Shown: positions 6,196 through 12,266 of the stretch, piece by piece
Position numbering within the stretch: the first letter of the stretch is position 1
How the letters are laid out: every line of letters begins with the position of its first letter
From: PALSA-1355 sp031400775
GTDB lineage: Bacteria; Planctomycetota; Planctomycetia; Pirellulales; PALSA-1355
NCBI GenBank assembly: GCA_031400775.1
Contig: JANNQN010000201.1
Location: forward strand, 1-18,177
Length of the DNA stretch: 18,177 bases
Reading direction: 5' to 3'
Translations under genes and position numbers: made by a program
The notes under the pieces: generated by a model
Seen by the model: only the letters and a program-made list of their open reading frames with translations
Told to the model about the DNA's origin: nothing
The model's database searches: none

Positions 6196-7647
6196 ATGAA
6201 ACTCACGAAGTTGGCGTTGGCCGGTGCCTTGGCCGGCTTGCTCTCGGCCGGAAGCGCCTACGCCCAGAGCGCATACGGGCAAGCCCCCGCAGCGCGGCAG
6301 ACCGCGTTCGAATACAACAGCTACTATGCCCAGGACTACGACGAACAAGCCGGTGCGAAAGAACGCGGAGTCGAGGGCGAGCCCGACCCGCAAGCTGCTG
6401 CCGCTCCGGCCGCGGAAGAAGCACCCAGCTTCGGTAATGGCGGGGGCAGTATCCTGAACCCTTGCTGCTGCTTGGGCGAGCAATGGAAGATGTTCGATAG
6501 CGAGGCCCTGACCTGCCGCAAGATCAACGTTGCCGGCTGGTTGGCCCAGAGCTTCACCTGGAACACGAGCAGTCCGGCGGATCGCTGGAACGGCCCCGTG
6601 ACCTGGACCGATCGTTCGAACGAGTACCAGCTCAATCAGTTGTACTTGTACGCCGAACGGGCCACCGACACCGAAGGCTGCGGTTGGGACTTCGGCGGTC
6701 GCGTCGACCTGCTGTACGGTACCGATAACCGCTTCACGACGGCTTCGGGTCTGGAAACCCGCGCGCAGTTCACACAGCCCAAGTGGAGCACGCAGCGTTT
6801 CTACGGTCCGGCCCTGCCGCAGTTCTACGCGGAAGTTGCCTACAACGACGTGAAGGTGAAGATCGGACACTTCTACGCTCCCGTGGGCTACGAAGTCGTG
6901 CCGACGACCGGCAACTTCTTCCCGAGCTTGCCCTATACCTTCCAATACGGCGAACCGTTTACGTTCACCGGCTTCTTGGCCACCTGGCAGGCCAGCGAGA
7001 ACGTCTCGGTTGGCGCCGGTGCGGTTCAAGGTTGGGATAATTTCGACAACTCGACGCCGAACACCGGCGGCCTGCTGACCTTCACCGAGAAGTTCCAGGA
7101 TGGCGCTTCGTTGGCCGCGGCCTTCGTGTTCACCAACGAGCCGACTCTCTCGGGCGTCTTCCGTCAGCGCTACTTGCAGACCTTGGCCTACAGCCGTCCG
7201 CTGAATCGTATCAGCGAGCGACTGACCTACGTCGCCCAGAGCGACTTTGGTTTCCAGAACGATGCCCTGGCCAATGGCGACGATGCCAAGTGGTATGGCT
7301 TCAACAACTACCTGTTCTACAAGGTCAGCGACTGCATGACCTACGGAGTGCGGGCTGAGTGGTTCCGCGACCAGGACGGCTACCGCGTGGGTGGCTTCTT
7401 GGGAACGACCAACCCGCCGATCGGCAGCGACCGTGGTTTGCCGGGCACCCGCTTCGGCTACACCGGCAGCTTTTACGAGGTTACCGCTGGCGCCAACTGG
7501 AAGTACAATTCGAACATCACGGTTCGCCCGTACGTCCGGTTCGACTGGTTCAGCGGTGATTCGCCGGCCGCCAACCTGCGTCCCTTCGACGACGGATTTG
7601 GCAACAGCCAAACGTTGCTGGGCTTCGACGTGGTGGCCTTGTTCTAG
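6196..7647 (+). CDS. Outer-membrane beta-barrel porin (BBP2 / OmpL-like family)
   Basis: Predicted outer-membrane channel protein of 483 residues. A classic signal peptide (MKLTKLALAGALAGLLSAG, cleavage after AYA at about 23) is followed by an alanine/proline/glutamate-rich linker to about 80 and then a cysteine cluster (C90-C92 and C107). After that come alternating aromatic/polar strands up to a C-terminal Phe (FDVVALF), the usual barrel-assembly signal. Segments such as FGGRVDLLYGTDNRF, KIGHFYAPVGYEVVPTTGN and the repeated strand pattern fit the BBP2 porins abundant in planctomycetes. The transported substrate is unknown. Codon choice (many GGC, AAC, TTC, CGT/CGC) and the strong terminator suggest high expression. 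A good TTGGAG precedes the ATG. The gene appears monocistronic. Confidence 0.85.
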   Translation: MKLTKLALAGALAGLLSAGSAYAQSAYGQAPAARQTAFEYNSYYAQDYDEQAGAKERGVEGEPDPQAAAAPAAEEAPSFGNGGGSILNPCCCLGEQWKMFDSEALTCRKINVAGWLAQSFTWNTSSPADRWNGPVTWTDRSNEYQLNQLYLYAERATDTEGCGWDFGGRVDLLYGTDNRFTTASGLETRAQFTQPKWSTQRFYGPALPQFYAEVAYNDVKVKIGHFYAPVGYEVVPTTGNFFPSLPYTFQYGEPFTFTGFLATWQASENVSVGAGAVQGWDNFDNSTPNTGGLLTFTEKFQDGASLAAAFVFTNEPTLSGVFRQRYLQTLAYSRPLNRISERLTYVAQSDFGFQNDALANGDDAKWYGFNNYLFYKVSDCMTYGVRAEWFRDQDGYRVGGFLGTTNPPIGSDRGLPGTRFGYTGSFYEVTAGANWKYNSNITVRPYVRFDWFSGDSPAANLRPFDDGFGNSQTLLGFDVVALF

Positions 7648-7695
7648 TCGACAGTGACGGTGGGTTCTCCAGCCTGCCGAATGATAAGCAACGGA

Positions 7696-7737
7696 AAAGC
7701 GGGGTGCGCCACCTGGTGCACCCCGCTTTCTTTTTTT
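7696..7737 (+). terminator. Strong Rho-independent terminator of the porin gene
   Basis: AAAGCGGGGTGC (7696-7707) and GCACCCCGCTTT (7718-7729) form a perfect 12-bp GC-rich stem with a 10-nt loop. A T-rich run with one C follows to 7737. It starts 49 bp after the porin stop codon. Confidence 0.93.
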
Positions 7738-8017
7738 GGACTCAAACAGTAATCGCGGCTCGCGGAAGTGCGACTGCAACTGGAGTTTCTTGGCGGACAC
7801 GGATAAGCCGCCAGCGTTTCGCACGAAGTAGCGCCGCAATCGGCCGCATTGAGAGAATGCTCAAAAGCGCTTCGCCCGATGACAAAAAATTGGGCAACAG
7901 GCCATGCTCTCGCCCCTCGGGCATGCAACCGCGGCGGAGCCCGTGAAAAATCGTAAGTCTCGCCGCCGATTTAGGATCCGCGCTATTTTTTGTTTGTCTC
8001 GTTCGTGGGCACAGATG
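7738..8017 (+). other. Intergenic stretch upstream of the sigma-54 promoter
   Basis: About 280 bp without a credible gene; the open frames here show no family pattern and lack ribosome-binding sites. The clearest structure is TGGCGG/CCGCCA around an 11-nt spacer near 7791-7813. Sigma-54 promoters need an upstream activator-binding site, so an enhancer would be expected here. I could not identify a convincing NtrC-type site. Confidence 0.5.
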
Positions 8018-8034
8018 TTGGCACGCCCCTTGCA
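8018..8034 (+). promoter_or_regulatory. Sigma-54 (RpoN) -24/-12 promoter
   Basis: The sequence TTGGCACG, four C, TTGCA matches the -24/-12 consensus YTGGCACGrNNNTTGCW at every strongly conserved base. GG (8020-8021) and GC (8032-8033) are 12 nt apart, as required. A start site near 8045 is expected. RpoN-dependent promoters are typical of nitrogen-control genes, and a P-II gene lies about 375 nt downstream. Confidence 0.82.
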
Positions 8035-8104
8035 TTATTGCTCCTGCAACGAAGGGCCGGATGGCCCTTCAGGAGGACAACGCAAGGGAACTGCAACGTC
8101 CGCT

Positions 8105-8185
8105 ATGACCATTCCGTTTGACAAGTTGATCTGTGAAAACTTCGGCTCTTGCCTGGGCCAGAAGGATGCCCTTTGGCTTGGGTAG
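8105..8185 (+). CDS. Possible 26-residue leader peptide within the sigma-54 transcript
   Basis: ATG at 8105 opens a 26-codon frame (MTIPFDKLICENFGSCLG, then QKDALWLG) whose TAG stop lies inside the first arm of the downstream terminator stem. The closest ribosome-binding candidates are AAGGGA 15 nt upstream and AGGAGG 28 nt upstream, both farther than ideal. The sequence has no run of a regulatory amino acid and no similarity I recognise. It may be fortuitous; its position relative to the terminator is the only argument for it. Confidence 0.2.
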   Translation: MTIPFDKLICENFGSCLGQKDALWLG

Positions 8186-8224
8186 GTCTCCGCCTAACCT
8201 GCCCAAGCCAGGGGCCTATTTTTT
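8168..8224 (+). terminator. Intrinsic terminator between the sigma-54 promoter and glnB
   Basis: TGGCTTGGGTAGGT (8174-8187) pairs over 14 bp, with one G-U, with ACCTGCCCAAGCCA (8197-8210) around a 9-nt loop. The stem can be extended past a small bulge by GCCC (8168-8171) with GGGC (8212-8215). TTTTTT follows at 8219-8224. It would stop most transcription from the sigma-54 promoter about 195 nt before glnB. Confidence 0.88.
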
Positions 8225-8420
8225 CATTTCGGCTCTCGCCATGCCACTCAGGCTCGTTGCTCCGATCGACAAACCCGGCTAGAACTACAAAATCACCTTG
8301 CCAGGCCCCGTATCCCACGCGGCCGAAGCATCCGGGTGAGCGGCATCGGTCTCGGTTCGCCCCCTGGCGCCGCGCTTCGGATTGCCGCCATGAGCCACAC
8401 GACCTGGGAGTAATCTCTCG
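8225..8420 (+). other. Proximal glnB upstream region
   Basis: 196 bp with no gene. TTGCTC (8257-8262), 17 bp, TAGAAC (8280-8285) is a weak sigma-70-like promoter candidate that could serve glnB independently of the sigma-54 start. GGGAG at 8406-8410, 10 nt before the ATG, is a good ribosome-binding site. Confidence 0.35.
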
Positions 8421-8768
8421 ATGAAGCTGATCATCGCCATCATCCAGCCGACGCGGCTGGAAGCGGTGAAGACCGCGTTGACCGAAGTCGAGGTGTTTCG
8501 CTTGACCGTCATGGATGTGCAGGGCTTCGGCCGGCAGAAGGGTCACACCGAGGTCTACCGCGGCCACGAGATCACGGTCAACCTGCTGCGGAAGGTGCAG
8601 TTGCAGATCGCCGTGAACGACGAGTTCGTCGAGCCCACGATCAACGCCATCATCAAGGGCGGCCGCACCGGCAAGAGCGGCGAAATCGGCGACGGCAAGA
8701 TCTTCGTGCTGCCGATGGACGACTGCATTCGCATTCGCACCGGCGAACGCGGTGGCGAGGCCATCTAG
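8421..8768 (+). CDS. glnB: Nitrogen regulatory protein P-II
   Basis: Trimeric signalling protein that senses 2-oxoglutarate and ATP/ADP and controls nitrogen-assimilation targets such as ammonium transporters, glutamine synthetase control or NAGK. The 115 residues carry the family signatures. The N-terminal strand is MKLIIAIIQPTRLEAVKTAL. The T-loop region is GFGRQKGHTEVYRG (35-48), the B-loop GRTGKSGEIGDGKIFV, and the C-terminal block IRIRTGERGGEAI. Tyr46 is kept, but residue 51, the uridylylated Tyr of enterobacterial P-II proteins, is Ile (HEITVNLL); position 49, modified in cyanobacteria, is His. Classical covalent modification at these sites is thus impossible, although nucleotide and 2-oxoglutarate binding residues look intact. 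No ammonium transporter gene is adjacent. Upstream lie a terminator and a sigma-54 promoter. Confidence 0.96.
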   Translation: MKLIIAIIQPTRLEAVKTALTEVEVFRLTVMDVQGFGRQKGHTEVYRGHEITVNLLRKVQLQIAVNDEFVEPTINAIIKGGRTGKSGEIGDGKIFVLPMDDCIRIRTGERGGEAI

Positions 8769-8795
8769 TCCGCCGCTCTTGAGCGCCATGCGGTC

Positions 8796-8832
8796 GCCGG
8801 GCTACCGGCATTCGTGTTCGCCGCTTTGCGGC
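8796..8832. terminator. Two small hairpins between convergent glnB and aldolase genes
   Basis: GCCGG-GCTA-CCGGC (8796-8809) and GCCGC-TTT-GCGGC (8820-8832) lie in the 74-bp gap between the two stop codons. Neither has a T-tract on either strand, so a bidirectional terminator is only a possibility. Confidence 0.25.
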
Positions 8833-8842
8833 TTAGCCCCGC

Positions 8843-9865
8843 TCACGCCAGCCCGCGCTGTTTGAGCTCGGCCAGCACGCCTTGTACGATCCGTCCGACC
8901 TGGTCGGGATCGACCCGCTCTCCGCCCACCGGACAGCCCCCCACCGGTTGATCGGCGAAGCCTTCTTCCGACAACAGGCAGGCCAGAGAACGGCTGATGG
9001 TTTCCATCTTCAGGTGGTGGTCGGCCGCGAACGGCTGCCGGCTTTCGCCCGCCTCGATGCCCCGCAGCTTGATCGCCGCGCGAAACCCTTCCGGAAAATC
9101 GGCCGAGTAAAGCATCGTATCGAACAGCGTCACGAGCTTGTATTGCAGCTCGCGAGCCCGGTCGATGTCGCGAGCCATCGTCAGGTCGTAAAGCTTGCGG
9201 GTAATCTCGGGCACGACGCCGCTGGTGGCATTGGTGCCGCCGTCGCAGCCGATCAAGAGCATCGGCATGAGCGCCGCGTCCCAGCCGGTGAGAAAGGCGA
9301 AGTCGGGCCGGTTGGGGCGCACGGCTTGGATCATGCGAATCATGTGTGGTAAGTCGCCCGAGGAATCCTTGATCGCCACGACCCGCTCGCATTCCTCGCT
9401 CAATCGTTGCACGGTCGGCACGTCGATCGGCGAAGCGAACATCGGAATGTTGTAGAGCGTGACGTCGACCGGCGTGTTGTCGCCAATCTCCTTGAAGTAG
9501 GCGTACACGGCGCTGGGGCTGAGCTTATAATAGAACGGCGAAACGATGGCCACGGCCCGCACGCCCAGGCTGTGATAATATTCGCAAGCACGAATCGTCT
9601 CGCGGGTATTGGCCTCGGCGGCGCCGGCCAGGATCGGCACGCGGCCGCGCGTCTGGTCGGCCATGATGGCGATGATCCGCCGCCGCTCCTCGGGCGTGAA
9701 GCGAGTGAACTCGCCGGTCGATCCGTTGGGATACAGGCCATGCACGCCGCGGTCGATGAGCCAATCGGTGTACCGCCGCAGTTCGGCCTCGTTGATCTCG
9801 CCGCCGGCGTCGAGCGGTACGATGTTGGGCGTGAAGATGCCTTGGAGCTTCGTGGATCGCATCAT
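8843..9865 (-). CDS. DHDPS/N-acetylneuraminate lyase superfamily aldolase (DapA-like)
   Basis: Class I, Schiff-base-forming aldolase on a TIM barrel, 340 residues. Recognisable elements are YPNGSTGEF (45-53), the substrate-carboxylate loop, and AGAAEANTRETI. Tyr138 sits in LYNIP, and the catalytic Lys166 in VVAIKDSSGD. GCDGGTNATSGVVPE is at about 207-220. Canonical DapA has an Arg five residues after the catalytic Tyr (YNVPxR) and usually GTTGE; here the loop reads YNIPMF and GSTGE. The substrate is therefore more likely another 2-keto acid (sialic acid, keto-deoxy sugar acid or similar) than aspartate semialdehyde. The C-terminus is about 45 residues longer than DapA. Two tandem ATG codons occur at the start, without a clear ribosome-binding site. 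Convergent with glnB. The exact reaction cannot be assigned. Confidence 0.85.
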   Translation of the reverse strand: MMRSTKLQGIFTPNIVPLDAGGEINEAELRRYTDWLIDRGVHGLYPNGSTGEFTRFTPEERRRIIAIMADQTRGRVPILAGAAEANTRETIRACEYYHSLGVRAVAIVSPFYYKLSPSAVYAYFKEIGDNTPVDVTLYNIPMFASPIDVPTVQRLSEECERVVAIKDSSGDLPHMIRMIQAVRPNRPDFAFLTGWDAALMPMLLIGCDGGTNATSGVVPEITRKLYDLTMARDIDRARELQYKLVTLFDTMLYSADFPEGFRAAIKLRGIEAGESRQPFAADHHLKMETISRSLACLLSEEGFADQPVGGCPVGGERVDPDQVGRIVQGVLAELKQRGLA

Positions 9866-9900
9866 GTCCGCGATGACTTTCTGAGGACGGCTCGGGTGGG

Positions 9901-9930
9901 GCGCGAATCGTCGCGCGCTTGTGTTATGAT
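9901..9930 (+). promoter_or_regulatory. Extended -10 promoter with overlapping inverted repeat, for the GT-C gene
   Basis: TGTTATGAT (9922-9930) is a TGn-extended -10 hexamer matching consensus at five of six positions. The region where a -35 would fall is occupied by GCGCGA-ATCG-TCGCGC (9901-9916), a perfect 6-bp inverted repeat that could be an operator. The start of the downstream gene is about 120-190 bp away. Confidence 0.4.
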
Positions 9931-10058
9931 CGCAGAATCAGGCGGGAGCCGGACTTTCGCCAGTCTAGCTGCCAAAACGTAGCTTGAAAACCGGGCGGCG
10001 GCGAGCCTGAGGCGCCCTATTTCGCCGTCCGCTGGCTCCCTTTTTGCATCGCTATCTC

Positions 10059-12266
10059 GTGGCTAAACCCGTTAAACATCGCGGCTCGCCGGCGGACCGT
10101 CGCCCGCCATCGCCGAGCGTAATGGCGCCGGGCATTTCCACGCGGCTAATCCTGGTGTGGGGATGGCTGGCGATTTACCTGGCCGCTTATTTTTTGTGGC
10201 CATTGACCAGCGGACCCCTTACCGCCCACTATGGGCTGCGCCGCGGGCATCTGTGGCTCGCGCTGCTATTGGGCGACGAGACGTTTGGCCGCTGGTTCGA
10301 AGGGATCGAATTCTCGTCGCTGGTGCAGCGCGGGCAAATCCTGGTCGTCGCCACCGCGATTTTCATGGTCGCCACGGCGGCGGGTTGGATCGGCCTCAGA
10401 CTGTTTGCCATCGATCGGCGGTTGACTCGATTGGAGCAATTCGTGTTCTCGGCGGGCGTGGGACTGAACCTGGTTTCATTGGCCACGCTTGCCCTCGGAT
10501 TGGCCGGAGCGCTGCGAAGCGACTTGTTCATCGTCCTCGGCCTGGCAATCGTGTTGATTACTGCCGCGATCCGACTCCGCCCCCGCCCCGACGCGGCGCT
10601 GGGCAATCTCGACGAAACATCGACGTTTGTTATGCCGGCGGCAACGATACCGCTTTCGATCAGCCCGCGCTGGCTGTGGCTGGCGGCGCCGTTTGTCGTG
10701 GTCCTGCTAGGCAGCGCCATGTTGCCGCCATTCGATTTCGACGTTCGCGAGTATCACCTTCAGGCGCCCAAGGAGTTTTTTCAAGCCGGCCGGATCACGT
10801 TCCTGCCGCACAACGTCTACGCCAACATGCCGCTTGCCACCGAGATGCTCAGCCTGGCCGCGATGGTGGTCACCGGCGACTGGTGGATCGGAGCGCTAGT
10901 GGGCAAGACGCTGATCACCGGCTTCGCGCCGCTTACGGCCTTGGCGCTGTACGCGGCGGGGCGCCGCCTGGCGTCGGCTTCGGTGGGCGTGTTGGCGGCG
11001 CTCTTGTATATCTCGATTCCTTGGGTGGCCCTGGTCTCGACGCAGGGCCTGGTCGAAGGGGCGCTGGCGTTTTACTTGCTCGCGGCAGGTTACGCCGTGC
11101 TCGTGTGGCACATCGGCGCCGCGGCGGGTCAGCGGTCCTGGCGTTCGCTGGTGCTCGCGGGCTTTCTCGCCGGCGGCGCCGCGGCGACCAAGTATCCCGG
11201 TGTCGTCTACTCAGTGTTGCCGCTGGCCGCGTATGTGATCTACGCGTCGCTCCGCGCGGGCGTCGATGAATCGAACAGCCGCCGCCGAAGCGACCTGGCC
11301 CGATCACTCGCGGCGTTTCTGTTGGCATGCGCCGCCGGTTGCGGCCTGTGGTTCGCCAAGAACGCCGTGCTCACGGGCAATCCCACGTATCCTCTGCTTT
11401 ACAGTTGGTTCGACGGCGAAACCCGCACGCCGGAGAAAGAAGCGCAGTGGTCGCGCGCGCACCGCCCGCCGAATTACGATCCGGCGGATCTGACCGAGCG
11501 CGCCTTGCAGGCGGCAATCGGCAGCGATTGGCTGAGCCCTTTGGTCTTTCCGCTGGCGGCGTTGGCCATCCTCCGACGGCCGGGGCGGAAGTTGACGCTG
11601 CTATCGGCCGGCTATCTGGTCTACCTGTTCGCCGCCTGGTGGCTGTTCACGCATCGCATCGATCGGTTCCTCGTGCCGGCGCTGCCGCTGGCGGCGCTGT
11701 TGGCCGGCATCGGCGCCGCCGGCAGCAATTCGCCCTGGTGGCGCGGGACCTTGGCGGTCTTGATGGGCCTGGGGCTGGCCTTCAACTTCATCGTCATCGC
11801 CGGCGGCCAACTCGTCGACAATCGCTACCTTACGAATCTCGACGTACTGCGCGCCGATCCCCAGCGAGTCGAGCCTTGGCATTTGTATCTCAACGCGCAT
11901 GCCGACGACGTCGCCCGGGTGCTGCTCGTGGGAGATGCCGCGCCGTTGGACCTGCAAGTTCCCGCCACCTACAACACCGTGTTCGACGATTCGATCTTCG
12001 AGCGCCTGGCCCGCGATCGCACTGAGGTCGAAGTCGGCCGAGCGCTCGACGAGTTGGGCATCTCGCACGTCTTCGTTTCCTGGCGCGAGATCGACCGCTA
12101 TCGTTCGCCGGGAAACTACGGAATCACGAACTTCCTCCAGCCCAAAGTGTTCGACAATCTCGTGGCCGAGGGCGTGCTCGAGCGGCTGCCCGCAATTCCG
12201 GACGACTCCGGAGCGATGTTTCGCGTACTGCGAAGGGCGGCGCCGACGGCAGACTCAGGGCGTTGA
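10059..12266 (+). CDS. Polytopic membrane protein, GT-C-fold glycosyltransferase-like (GT39/ArnT-like)
   Basis: About 735 residues. A basic N-terminus (AKPVKHRG) is followed by roughly a dozen hydrophobic segments, then a soluble C-terminal domain of about 130 residues (from about VLLVGDAAPLDL). The first large periplasmic loop has PPFDFDVREYHLQAPKEFF, with the acidic pair expected for GT-C enzymes that use polyprenyl-phosphate sugars. GFLAGGAAATKYPG in a later helix is a stretch I associate with bacterial GT-C proteins. The likely role is transfer of a sugar from a lipid carrier to an envelope glycan or protein; donor and acceptor are unknown. Start uncertain: TTG 10044, GTG 10059 (chosen because it begins with the basic segment) or ATG 10122, none with a clear ribosome-binding site. 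The 3' end overlaps the convergent TPR gene by 12 bp. Confidence 0.75.
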   Translation: MAKPVKHRGSPADRRPPSPSVMAPGISTRLILVWGWLAIYLAAYFLWPLTSGPLTAHYGLRRGHLWLALLLGDETFGRWFEGIEFSSLVQRGQILVVATAIFMVATAAGWIGLRLFAIDRRLTRLEQFVFSAGVGLNLVSLATLALGLAGALRSDLFIVLGLAIVLITAAIRLRPRPDAALGNLDETSTFVMPAATIPLSISPRWLWLAAPFVVVLLGSAMLPPFDFDVREYHLQAPKEFFQAGRITFLPHNVYANMPLATEMLSLAAMVVTGDWWIGALVGKTLITGFAPLTALALYAAGRRLASASVGVLAALLYISIPWVALVSTQGLVEGALAFYLLAAGYAVLVWHIGAAAGQRSWRSLVLAGFLAGGAAATKYPGVVYSVLPLAAYVIYASLRAGVDESNSRRRSDLARSLAAFLLACAAGCGLWFAKNAVLTGNPTYPLLYSWFDGETRTPEKEAQWSRAHRPPNYDPADLTERALQAAIGSDWLSPLVFPLAALAILRRPGRKLTLLSAGYLVYLFAAWWLFTHRIDRFLVPALPLAALLAGIGAAGSNSPWWRGTLAVLMGLGLAFNFIVIAGGQLVDNRYLTNLDVLRADPQRVEPWHLYLNAHADDVARVLLVGDAAPLDLQVPATYNTVFDDSIFERLARDRTEVEVGRALDELGISHVFVSWREIDRYRSPGNYGITNFLQPKVFDNLVAEGVLERLPAIPDDSGAMFRVLRRAAPTADSGR

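Larger units (their letters stand above)
8045..8224 (+). ncRNA. Putative sigma-54-driven small RNA or attenuated glnB leader
   Basis: Bounded by the sigma-54 promoter and an intrinsic terminator, giving a predicted RNA of about 180 nt. The 5' part contains a perfect 8-bp hairpin, GAAGGGCC (8051-8058), loop GGAT, GGCCCTTC (8063-8070). A free AGGAGG (8071-8076) and AAGGGA (8084-8089) follow. The 3' part contains a GGGC/GCCC hairpin (8155-8171) with AAGGA in its loop, then the terminator. GGA triplets occur at 8059, 8072, 8075, 8087 and 8164. A 26-codon ORF from ATG 8105 to TAG 8185 runs into the terminator stem. The octamer CTGCAACG occurs at 8044 and again at 8091. No known RNA family was recognised. 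The boundaries are inferred from promoter and terminator only. Confidence 0.5.

Noticed and set aside
7705..7720. TGCGCC-ACCT-GGTGCA, resembling an NtrC-binding palindrome upstream of the sigma-54 promoter
   Set aside because: It is part of the porin terminator stem-loop, the spacer is one base short of the usual NtrC site, and it lies about 300 bp from the promoter. The terminator explains it fully.
4393..7839. Minus-strand open frame of 1148 codons
   Set aside because: It runs opposite to nusB, ftsY and the porin gene, all supported by family motifs. Its translation is Gly/Arg/Gln/Val-rich with no domain pattern; it is a by-product of high GC.
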